Origin: Candidatus Microgenomates bacterium
GTDB lineage: Bacteria; Patescibacteriota; Dojkabacteria; SC72
Assembly: GCA_012797935.1 (NCBI GenBank)
Contig: JAAZOC010000083.1
Coordinates: 1 to 5,782 of the forward strand
DNA length: 5,782 nucleotides
Reading direction: 5' to 3'
Below the pieces are notes generated by a model that was not told the DNA's origin, searched no databases, and saw only the letters and a program-made list of their open reading frames with translations. Made by a program: the position numbers and the translations under genes. Shown here piece by piece: positions 1-5,446 of the stretch (positions within the stretch are counted from its first letter, which is position 1; the number at the start of each line of letters is the position of its first letter).

Positions 1-518
1 ACATCCGCATCAGCCATAATTGCGATTGAAAATGCCAACCTAACCTGCATTCCAGAAGAATAGTTTTTTAAAGGAGCATCCATAAACTTCTCTAATTCTG
101 CAAAATCAACAATTTCTTGATACTTCTCCTTAAGAACACTCTTCTTCATACCTAAGATTACACCATTAAGAAAAACATTCTCTCGACCACTAAGCTCAGG
201 ATTAAAACCAACACCCAACTCCAAAAAAGGAACCATCTTACCATTAACCTTAACCTTTCCACTTGTAGGTTCATATATACCAGCCATAATCTTCAACAAT
301 GTAGATTTCCCACAACCATTTCTACCCATAATGCCAACAAATTCCCCTGGATAGATTTCCATATCAATATCCTTCAAAACCTCATATTGCTCACCAGATC
401 TTTTAAATATCCTCATTGGATTAGAAGCAAACTCTACAAAAGTATTATGCTTCTCATGAGGAAGAAAAAATGACTTCTTTACATTCTTTAATTGTACAAT
501 TGGTTTTACTTCTTCCAT
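1..518 (-). CDS. wzt: Polysaccharide/teichoic acid ABC exporter, ATP-binding subunit (Wzt/TagH type), 3' part cut by left edge
   Basis: Energises export of an undecaprenyl-linked surface polysaccharide through the inner membrane together with the permease encoded just upstream. I translated 172 codons from the ATG at 518 to the window edge. The sequence shows a Walker A motif GRNGCGKST (residues 65-73), the family-typical stretch LELGVGFNPELSGRENVFLNG-like region around 99-119 with Glu instead of a Q-loop Gln, and the ABC signature YSSGMQVRLAF (153-163), whose YSSGM form is characteristic of the Wzt/TagH group rather than generic LSGGQ. The frame leaves the window just before the Walker B aspartate. 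A possible C-terminal carbohydrate-binding domain, found in some Wzt proteins, cannot be judged. The start overlaps the permease stop (TAATG), which implies translational coupling; no Shine-Dalgarno sequence is present. The Wzt/TagH family call is firm; the exported polymer is unknown. Confidence 0.93.
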   Translation of the reverse strand, partial: MEEVKPIVQLKNVKKSFFLPHEKHNTFVEFASNPMRIFKRSGEQYEVLKDIDMEIYPGEFVGIMGRNGCGKSTLLKIMAGIYEPTSGKVKVNGKMVPFLELGVGFNPELSGRENVFLNGVILGMKKSVLKEKYQEIVDFAELEKFMDAPLKNYSSGMQVRLAFSIAIMADAD

Positions 519-1282
519 TAAAAATATTCAGCAATTTTAGAAACTTTTCTTCTAAAGAACATATTACCTAGGAAAAGAACTAAGCAACAGAAAAGAAATA
601 CAACACCCAACTGCAAGAAATCTTCAACACGAATACCATCACCAGCAATCAAACCTTTTCTCGCATATGTAACAATCAAAGTTAAAGGATTGAACTTAAT
701 AATTCTTTGTAAATTCTCAGGAAGCATCTCCAATGTATAGTAAACAGGTGTCGCCCAAAAAATCAACTGAAGAAAAACCTCAACCAAATTATGAATATCC
801 CTTAGCTTAATAAATATAATGCTTGAGAATAAGCTAATACCCAAAGTTAGTACAAAAATACTAAGAATAGCTAAGAAGAACAGAAAGAAACCTTCTACAG
901 TAACATGTATTGGAGTAAAAAAACTGAAAATACAAAAAACTATCATATTAAAAAGGAAATCAAACAAAGCAATGGTTACACCACTATATACAACTACTTC
1001 TCTTGGGAATCTAATCTTCAATATAATTCCAGCTTTTGTCATTAGAGAATCCATACCCATCATAACTGCTTCACTAAACATATTCATAATGATGATCCCT
1101 AAAAGCAAACCCATTTTGTAATCAGGTGGTTGCTTAAAAATATTTGACCATATGACATAAATAACAGAAAACATTGCCAATGGTTTCAAAATAATCCAAA
1201 CAAGACCAAGATATGAATTCTTGTACCTTAATTTGAAATCTGTAGAGATGAACTGCCAAAGAAGTTCTAAGTAGTTAAACAT
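518..1282 (-). CDS. wzm: ABC-2 type polysaccharide exporter, permease subunit (Wzm/TagG type)
   Basis: Transmembrane half of an ABC exporter for O-antigen, teichoic acid or capsule-like polymers in the cytoplasmic membrane. The 254-residue length is normal for the family. An amphipathic N-terminus (WQFISTDFKLRYKNSYLG, 9-26) precedes about six hydrophobic segments (roughly 28-48, 58-78, 103-123, 133-156, 166-183, 224-243). Family landmarks are RYKNSYLGLVW near the start, RDIHNLVEV before the fifth segment, ATPVYY, and FNPLTLIVTYARKGL (197-211). The ATG at 1282 is chosen because it directly follows a good promoter and starts the conserved N-terminal helix; only a weak GAG lies four bases upstream. 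It is first in a two-gene unit with the ATPase, sharing one base at the stop/start. Substrate cannot be told from the sequence, though the divergent UDP-GlcNAc epimerase suggests a polymer containing N-acetylmannosamine or a derivative. Confidence 0.93.
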   Translation of the reverse strand: MFNYLELLWQFISTDFKLRYKNSYLGLVWIILKPLAMFSVIYVIWSNIFKQPPDYKMGLLLGIIIMNMFSEAVMMGMDSLMTKAGIILKIRFPREVVVYSGVTIALFDFLFNMIVFCIFSFFTPIHVTVEGFFLFFLAILSIFVLTLGISLFSSIIFIKLRDIHNLVEVFLQLIFWATPVYYTLEMLPENLQRIIKFNPLTLIVTYARKGLIAGDGIRVEDFLQLGVVFLFCCLVLFLGNMFFRRKVSKIAEYF

Positions 1283-1290
1283 AATTCTCG

Positions 1291-1319
1291 ATTATATTGA
1301 TTCCTAATTTAAATCGCAA
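1291..1319 (-). promoter_or_regulatory. Sigma-70-like promoter for the wzm-wzt unit
   Basis: Read on the minus strand: -35 TTGCGA (1319-1314), 17-bp spacer, perfect -10 TATAAT (1296-1291). A start about 7 nt downstream falls near 1284, only about two bases before the permease ATG at 1282, so the mRNA would be leaderless or nearly so. Predicted by motif only. Confidence 0.6.
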
Positions 1320-1327
1320 ATTGATTC

Positions 1328-1357
1328 TTGATATATTCAATATAAATATAATATCAT
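1328..1357 (+). promoter_or_regulatory. Likely promoter for wecB
   Basis: -35 TTGATA (1328-1333), 18-bp spacer, -10 TATCAT (1352-1357). The expected start, near 1364, lies about 3 nt before the ATG at 1367. A perfect TATAAT also occurs at 1347-1352, but its best -35 partner (TTGATT, 1321-1326) is 20 bp away, so the assignment of the -10 is uncertain. Either choice gives a very short leader. Confidence 0.45.
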
Positions 1358-1366
1358 CTTCTTCAA

Positions 1367-2470
1367 ATGACAACCTCAAAAAATATGCACATACTCCTAA
1401 TTGCTGGTACAAGACCAAATTTCATAAAAATATCTCCACTCATTAAAGAGTTTAACAAACACAAAAACATATCATATACACTCATACACACAGGCCAACA
1501 CTACGACCTACAACTCTCTGATATATTCTTCAAACAACTAAACATACCTCAACCAAATATCAAACTTAATACACAAGGAGAAACAAGAGACATATATATA
1601 CAAAAACTAAAAGAAGACATTAAGGAAAATATCTCTAAACAAAAATACGACCTAACAATTGTAGTTGGAGATGTTAACTCTACACTTGCAGGAGCTCTTG
1701 CATCAAAAGAACTGAACATACCAGTAGCTCATATAGAATCAGGCCTAAGAAGCTTCGATATGGATATGCCAGAAGAACTAAACAGAATACAAACAGACAA
1801 AATATCTTCATTCCTCTTTACTACCGAACCACAAGCAAAACAAAATCTTTTAAAAGAGGGCATTGATATCAAGAAAATAGTACCTGTCGGGAATATAATG
1901 ATAGATAGCCTACTGAACAATATTCAAAATATAGATAATTCAAATATTCTAAAAGAACTCAATATCAAACCAAAACAATACATACTCTCTACAATACACA
2001 GACAATCAAACACAGATAACAAAGAAGCACTGAAACAAATACTTACAACATTAATACAAATATCAGAAAAACACACAGTAGTTCTACCTCTACACCCAAG
2101 AACAGAAAAAGCATTAGAAAATTTTAACCTCAAAGAATTAATACAAAACAAAAACATAATCATCACCAAACCACTCGGATACTTTGAATTTCTCAAACTA
2201 ATTAAAGAAACTATCTGTGTAATATCAGATTCAGGAGGAGTACAAGAGGAAACTACAATACTAAACATCCCATGCCTAACAATGAGAGAAAATACAGAAA
2301 GACCAATAACCACAGAAAAAGGAACAAGCATACTAGTAGACAATGATTACAAAGCAATACCAAAATATATAGATCAAATAGACAGTAACAAATGGAAACA
2401 TGCAGTAACAATACCACTCTGGGACGGCAAGACAGCAGAGAGAATTACACAATATATACAAACACTCTAA
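1367..2470 (+). CDS. wecB: UDP-N-acetylglucosamine 2-epimerase, non-hydrolysing
   Basis: Cytoplasmic enzyme interconverting UDP-GlcNAc and UDP-ManNAc, the first step toward ManNAc or ManNAcA units of surface polysaccharides. The 367 residues match the family (about 370-380) and cover both Rossmann-like halves of the GT-B fold. Visible motifs: GTRPNFIK (14-21), HTGQHYD (41-47), GDVNST (101-106), HIESGLR (122-128), MPEELNR (134-140), TIHRQSNTDN (209-218), HPRT (243-246), SDSGGVQEE (287-295) and RENTERP (307-313). D102, E124, E136 and H211 align by motif with the catalytic D95, E117, E131 and H213 of E. coli WecB, so the enzyme looks intact. The start at 1367 is preferred because the promoter ends just before it; M7 (1385) is the alternative, and neither has a Shine-Dalgarno. 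It is divergent from the exporter genes. Its coding strand is unusually rich in A and C and poor in G compared with the neighbouring plus-strand gene. Confidence 0.95.
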   Translation: MTTSKNMHILLIAGTRPNFIKISPLIKEFNKHKNISYTLIHTGQHYDLQLSDIFFKQLNIPQPNIKLNTQGETRDIYIQKLKEDIKENISKQKYDLTIVVGDVNSTLAGALASKELNIPVAHIESGLRSFDMDMPEELNRIQTDKISSFLFTTEPQAKQNLLKEGIDIKKIVPVGNIMIDSLLNNIQNIDNSNILKELNIKPKQYILSTIHRQSNTDNKEALKQILTTLIQISEKHTVVLPLHPRTEKALENFNLKELIQNKNIIITKPLGYFEFLKLIKETICVISDSGGVQEETTILNIPCLTMRENTERPITTEKGTSILVDNDYKAIPKYIDQIDSNKWKHAVTIPLWDGKTAERITQYIQTL

Positions 2471-2479
2471 GATATTCCT

Positions 2480-2514
2480 TTCTTAATTAAGAATATGCTA
2501 CTATATCAATAGTA
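2480..2514. other. Two short AT-rich inverted repeats between wecB and the bactofilin-like gene
   Basis: The 63-bp gap contains a perfect 14-bp palindrome TTCTTAATTAAGAA (2480-2493) followed by a 6-bp stem TACTAT/ATAGTA with a 4-base loop (2499-2504 and 2509-2514). The ATATTC/GAATAT pair (2472-2477, 2491-2496) offers an alternative fold. None is G+C-rich or followed by a T-run, so a classic intrinsic terminator is unlikely. I see no convincing promoter in this gap, so the downstream gene may be co-transcribed with wecB. Role unknown. Confidence 0.35.
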
Positions 2515-2533
2515 AATTAATCTGCCCATAAAT

Positions 2534-3718
2534 ATGAAAATATACAAATATTTTCTCTCTTTACTTTTTGTCCCTTTAGTATTTGCTCTCTTCACAACGA
2601 AAACAAATGCAGCTGAATTTCATTTCAAATCATACACATTAAAACAAGACGAAACTGTAAAAGATGATGTATATGCATTTGGAGATTCTGTAAAAATAGA
2701 TGGTGTCATAGATGGAGATCTCATTGTTTTAGCAAGCAATGTGCAGATTAATGGTACTGTAACAGGAGATGTCTACCTACTAGGATCTACAGCAACAGTG
2801 GATGCAAATATATATGGTAATACAATAATACTTGCCAATAACACTTCACTCAAAGGAATACTAGCACAAAATGTATACATGGTAACAACATATGCTAACT
2901 ATGATGCGCAAGCAGGAAAAGATGTGTTTTCAGTATCAGCAGAGAACAATTTTAAAGGATCAATTGGGGACGATTTAAGAGCATACAGTATGAGATCAGC
3001 AATTGATTCTACTGTTAACGGTGATTTAATACTTCTAGGAGAAGAATATACCGTAAGTGAGGAGAAGATCTCAAACAACATATATTACAACTCTACACTT
3101 AATACAATCGCTAGAGAACAAGGTGTTGATTTGGACAATGGTATAAAAATAGATACTTCAGTTGTTGAGAAATCACTAAAAAACAACTGGAGCTTCATAT
3201 CATTAAAAGCAATTGTAAGCTTTATAGGATTTGCATTGGTTGGCCTAATACTCATAACTCTAACTCCTGTTAAAAATGTTGAATTACAGAAAAAGATAAC
3301 TGGCTCTATTGATGAATTTCTAAAAAGCTTGGTTATGGGTTTTGCTGTATTTCTCTTACTTCCATTCCCACTTTTCATATTAATGATAACTATTGTTGGA
3401 TTCCCTGCAGCTATGCTTGTAGCAGGAATACTCTTCTTTGCATTGTACTTTGGAAGAGTATGGGTAGAGCTTTCACTTGGTAAAGAAATTCTTGAACTAT
3501 TCGGTATGAGAGGATACAGACCATATAGATCATTCTTAGTAGGAAGAGTATTAACAGTTGGTATGAATTTTATTCCAGTTGTAACAATTTTCTACAATAC
3601 AATAATCTCTTTAGTAGCACTTGGAGCTTTGATTAGAATGAAAAAAGGATACTACACAATCGCACAAAGACAAGCTAAAGAATATTCCAAGAAGAGTAAA
3701 AAGATAACTAAGAAGTAA
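2534..3718 (+). CDS. Exported bactofilin-like polymer-forming protein with C-terminal membrane domain
   Basis: Probably a cell-envelope structural protein; exact role unknown. Residues 1-26 look like a Sec signal peptide (basic KIYK start, hydrophobic core, TNA before the predicted cut). Residues 44-179 form eight exact 17-residue repeats ending or starting with GD[VL]xxL and [IV][DN]Gx[IV], the pattern of bactofilin-type right-handed beta-helices. A linker (180-220) leads to a membrane domain with hydrophobic segments at about 221-243, 265-306 (long enough for two helices) and 334-365, and a very basic tail (378-394: many Lys). Classical bactofilins are cytoplasmic, short and lack both signal peptide and membrane helices, so this belongs to the larger 'polymer-forming' exported group. 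There are no cysteines. The ATG at 2534 is supported by the signal peptide; no Shine-Dalgarno precedes it. The gene ends in a strong hairpin terminator. Family confident, function inferred. Confidence 0.85.
   Translation: MKIYKYFLSLLFVPLVFALFTTKTNAAEFHFKSYTLKQDETVKDDVYAFGDSVKIDGVIDGDLIVLASNVQINGTVTGDVYLLGSTATVDANIYGNTIILANNTSLKGILAQNVYMVTTYANYDAQAGKDVFSVSAENNFKGSIGDDLRAYSMRSAIDSTVNGDLILLGEEYTVSEEKISNNIYYNSTLNTIAREQGVDLDNGIKIDTSVVEKSLKNNWSFISLKAIVSFIGFALVGLILITLTPVKNVELQKKITGSIDEFLKSLVMGFAVFLLLPFPLFILMITIVGFPAAMLVAGILFFALYFGRVWVELSLGKEILELFGMRGYRPYRSFLVGRVLTVGMNFIPVVTIFYNTIISLVALGALIRMKKGYYTIAQRQAKEYSKKSKKITKK
2663..3070 (+). repeat. Eight in-frame 17-codon repeats encoding beta-helix coils
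   Basis: Residues 44-179 of the bactofilin-like protein divide into eight consecutive 17-residue units with no insertion or deletion, e.g. GDLIVLASNVQINGTVT (61-77) and GDVYLLGSTATVDANIY (78-94). Best conserved are the opening G/D-D-V/L, the hydrophobic residue at position 6, the I/V at position 12, D/N-G at 13-14 and I/V at 16. Units 4-6 (95-145) are more diverged. The DNA is not repetitive at base level, so the repeats are old. Confidence 0.8.
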
Positions 3719-3721
3719 CAA

Positions 3722-3748
3722 AAAAGAGGAGGTATACCCTCCTCTTTT
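3722..3748. terminator. Bidirectional intrinsic terminator between convergent genes
   Basis: A perfect 11-bp stem AAAAGAGGAGG (3722-3732) / CCTCCTCTTTT (3738-3748) with a 5-base loop TATAC. On the plus strand it follows the bactofilin-like stop by 3 nt and ends in TTTT; on the minus strand it follows the DsbA-like stop by about 20 nt and runs into six T (complement of 3725-3720). It can therefore end transcription from both sides. Confidence 0.85.
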
Positions 3749-3767
3749 CAAATACAAAATATTTCAA

Positions 3768-4520
3768 TTACTTGTTTAGCATCTCATTGATTGTTTCTTC
3801 AAATGTCTCATATGGATAAGCACCAGCTATCAATTTACCAGTAACCTTACCATCAGCACCTATTACTCCAATTACAAAACCTGGAGTTCCAGAAATACCA
3901 GCATTACTTCCCTCTGTTCTGTCTGCATTCATCTCTTCTACAATTGAAGAATCTTTCATACAGCTATCATATTTACCACCATCAACACCTAATCCTGTTG
4001 CTACCTTCTTAACAGCAGATTCTGAAGTCAAGAAGAATGCATCCTTGTGGAAACTTGCATAAGCATCATTACCAGCTAAATTAAACACACAAACTGCTGC
4101 ATGTGCAGTAGTAAACCCTATCTGTCCCTCACTACTCAATGGGAATTCTTTGAATACATAAACAATCTTTCCTGTATCGATGAAGTTAGTCTTGATACTT
4201 GGATATGTTTCTTTAGCATGTCTCTGACAATATCCACACTGGTAATCACTAAAATCAATAACTGCAACTTTAGCAGTATCCTTGTTGCCAAGATATGGAT
4301 CATCTCCCAAATATGCAACTACATCACCAGCAGTATCACTACTACCACTGTCATCAGTAACAGTTCCTTTAGTTCCAGCATCTGCAGTATTAACATTCTG
4401 ATTCTTGTTAATGAAATATATTACAGAAGCAATTATGATACCTGCTAAAACAATAGCTATTGGAATACCCAATGTATCAAGGTTAACTACTACTTCATTT
4501 TTCTTTTCTTTCTCTGCCAT
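3768..4520 (-). CDS. Membrane-anchored DsbA-like thiol:disulfide oxidoreductase (thioredoxin fold)
   Basis: Extracytoplasmic protein that probably introduces or rearranges disulfides in exported proteins. The 250-residue product has a charged cytoplasmic N-terminus (MAEKEKKNE), one membrane segment (about 18-37), a Gly/Ser/Asp/Thr-rich linker (40-66) and a DsbA/Thioredoxin_4-type domain (70-250). The active site is C95-G-Y-C98 in DFSDYQCGYCQRH, the cis-proline is in GISGTPGFVIG (T212-P213), and two further cysteines, C144 and C188, sit where this family commonly carries a structural second disulfide. I chose the ATG at 4520 because the frame can be extended to 4631 only through the promoter region and into the divergent gene, and the extension lacks family similarity. 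No DsbB or VKOR partner is in the window, and the two neighbouring exported proteins contain no cysteine, so its substrates lie elsewhere. It is divergent from the hydrolase gene and convergent with the bactofilin-like gene. Confidence 0.92.
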   Translation of the reverse strand: MAEKEKKNEVVVNLDTLGIPIAIVLAGIIIASVIYFINKNQNVNTADAGTKGTVTDDSGSSDTAGDVVAYLGDDPYLGNKDTAKVAVIDFSDYQCGYCQRHAKETYPSIKTNFIDTGKIVYVFKEFPLSSEGQIGFTTAHAAVCVFNLAGNDAYASFHKDAFFLTSESAVKKVATGLGVDGGKYDSCMKDSSIVEEMNADRTEGSNAGISGTPGFVIGVIGADGKVTGKLIAGAYPYETFEETINEMLNK

Positions 4521-4559
4521 ATTATTTTTCTTAAATATTAAATACTTGAGCAATCGAAT

Positions 4560-4589
4560 ATTATACCTCGAATAGACACACTTCGTAAA
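4560..4589 (-). promoter_or_regulatory. Promoter for the DsbA-like gene
   Basis: Minus strand: -35 TTTACG (4589-4584), 18-bp spacer, perfect -10 TATAAT (4565-4560). The expected start near 4553 gives a leader of about 33 nt before the ATG at 4520. The leader has no strong Shine-Dalgarno, only an A-rich AAGAAAAA run. The -35 is weak (4 of 6). The element overlaps the divergent hydrolase promoter. Confidence 0.5.
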
Positions 4590-4601
4590 ACAGAATATAA
4601 T
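4573..4601 (+). promoter_or_regulatory. Strong sigma-70-like promoter for the alpha/beta hydrolase gene
   Basis: -35 TAGACA (4573-4578, 5 of 6 to consensus), 17-bp spacer, perfect -10 TATAAT (4596-4601). Transcription is expected at about 4607-4608, on the first base(s) of the ATG at 4607, giving a leaderless mRNA; if translation starts at the second ATG (4616) the leader is about 8 nt. Confidence 0.65.
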
Positions 4602-4606
4602 GACTA

Positions 4607-5446
4607 ATGGGCAATATGGAAAAAGAAACACTCACATTCAAAGATATTGTATTTTTCATTCTCTTTTTACTCCTACTAGCAATACCTGTCTACCTCGCAT
4701 ACCAAATGCTCATACCTACACAACAGCCAGAGCCAGAACAAAAACAGCAAGAACAAACTCAAGATGAAACGAATGCTCAACCTGAAGAAGAACCATATGA
4801 TGGACCTCATTACGAAGAAATCTTCAAAAATATCGAAGGACAAATGGCATATATTGCTGTACCAACTAATATCAAAGAAGAAAACAAACCAAGTATTGTT
4901 GTATACAGTCACGGTTCCAATACTACTGTAACATCAGATACTGATGATGAATTCATACAAGATTTGCAGAAATATGGAGAGCTATATACAAAATCAAATA
5001 TGATCTTTGCAGCATCAAATCAACATGGTGCGAACTGGGGAAGTACAACTGCAATCAATGATACAAAGAATATGATTAATTGGATTATCAGTAATTACAA
5101 AACATCTGAGAAAATATACCTTCTAGGTTTCAGTATGGGAGGTCTTCCAACAATGAACTTTGCAACTACATATCCAGAGAATATACTAAAAATAGCATTG
5201 TTAGCCCCAACATCAAAATCAAATGAATGGAACAAAGCAAGAATAGAGAAGTTAGCAAATATTGATATTCAAATATGGCATGGGACATCTGATGTAAATG
5301 TACCATACTATCTTTCCACTACTTTGGTCAGTAAGTTCAAATCTCTTGGAGGAGATATACAACTAATAACACTAAATGGTAAAACACATTGGGATTTAGA
5401 TACAGAATATATGCAGGAAATATTAGATTACTTCCTTGCCAATTAA
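4607..5446 (+). CDS. Membrane-anchored extracytoplasmic alpha/beta hydrolase (serine esterase/peptidase-like)
   Basis: A serine hydrolase held on the outer face of the cytoplasmic membrane; the substrate is not recognisable. The 279-residue product has a short N-terminus, one membrane segment (about 13-35), a Pro/Glu/Gln-rich stalk (38-66) and an alpha/beta hydrolase domain (about 70-279). The nucleophile elbow is G174-F-S176-M-G-G, the likely acid is D229 in WHGTSDVNVP, and the likely catalytic His is H261 in GKTHWDLD; YSHGS (100-104) would form the oxyanion-hole strand. The triad therefore looks complete and the protein active. The domain resembles small dienelactone-hydrolase or prolyl-oligopeptidase-like esterases, which is a fold-level call only. 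It has no cysteine. Start: ATG at 4607 coincides with the predicted transcript start; ATG at 4616 (residue 4) is the alternative. Its last 24 bp overlap the end of the convergent HIT gene. Confidence 0.88.
   Translation: MGNMEKETLTFKDIVFFILFLLLLAIPVYLAYQMLIPTQQPEPEQKQQEQTQDETNAQPEEEPYDGPHYEEIFKNIEGQMAYIAVPTNIKEENKPSIVVYSHGSNTTVTSDTDDEFIQDLQKYGELYTKSNMIFAASNQHGANWGSTTAINDTKNMINWIISNYKTSEKIYLLGFSMGGLPTMNFATTYPENILKIALLAPTSKSNEWNKARIEKLANIDIQIWHGTSDVNVPYYLSTTLVSKFKSLGGDIQLITLNGKTHWDLDTEYMQEILDYFLAN

Noticed and set aside
819..1121. 100-residue plus-strand open frame
   Set aside because: Lies wholly antisense inside the well-supported ABC permease gene and has no recognisable domain or start signal.
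1347..1352. TATAAT as the main -10 of the wecB promoter
   Set aside because: A perfect match, but its nearest -35-like boxes are at 13 or 20 bp spacing; TATCAT at 1352-1357 with 18 bp fits better. Kept only as an alternative.
1924..2343. 139-residue minus-strand open frame
   Set aside because: Antisense to wecB; its length is explained by the scarcity of stop codons opposite the A/C-rich coding strand, and it shows no family motif.
3085..3378. 97-residue minus-strand open frame
   Set aside because: Shadow of the bactofilin-like gene with no features of its own.
4101..4448. 115-residue plus-strand open frame
   Set aside because: Antisense to the DsbA-like gene; Ser/Ile/Thr-rich nonsense composition and no motif.
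4521..4631. N-terminal extension of the DsbA-like frame to an ATG at 4631 (37 extra residues)
   Set aside because: It would run through the promoter region and overlap the divergent hydrolase start; the extension has no family similarity and the ATG at 4520 gives a normal anchor-type N-terminus.
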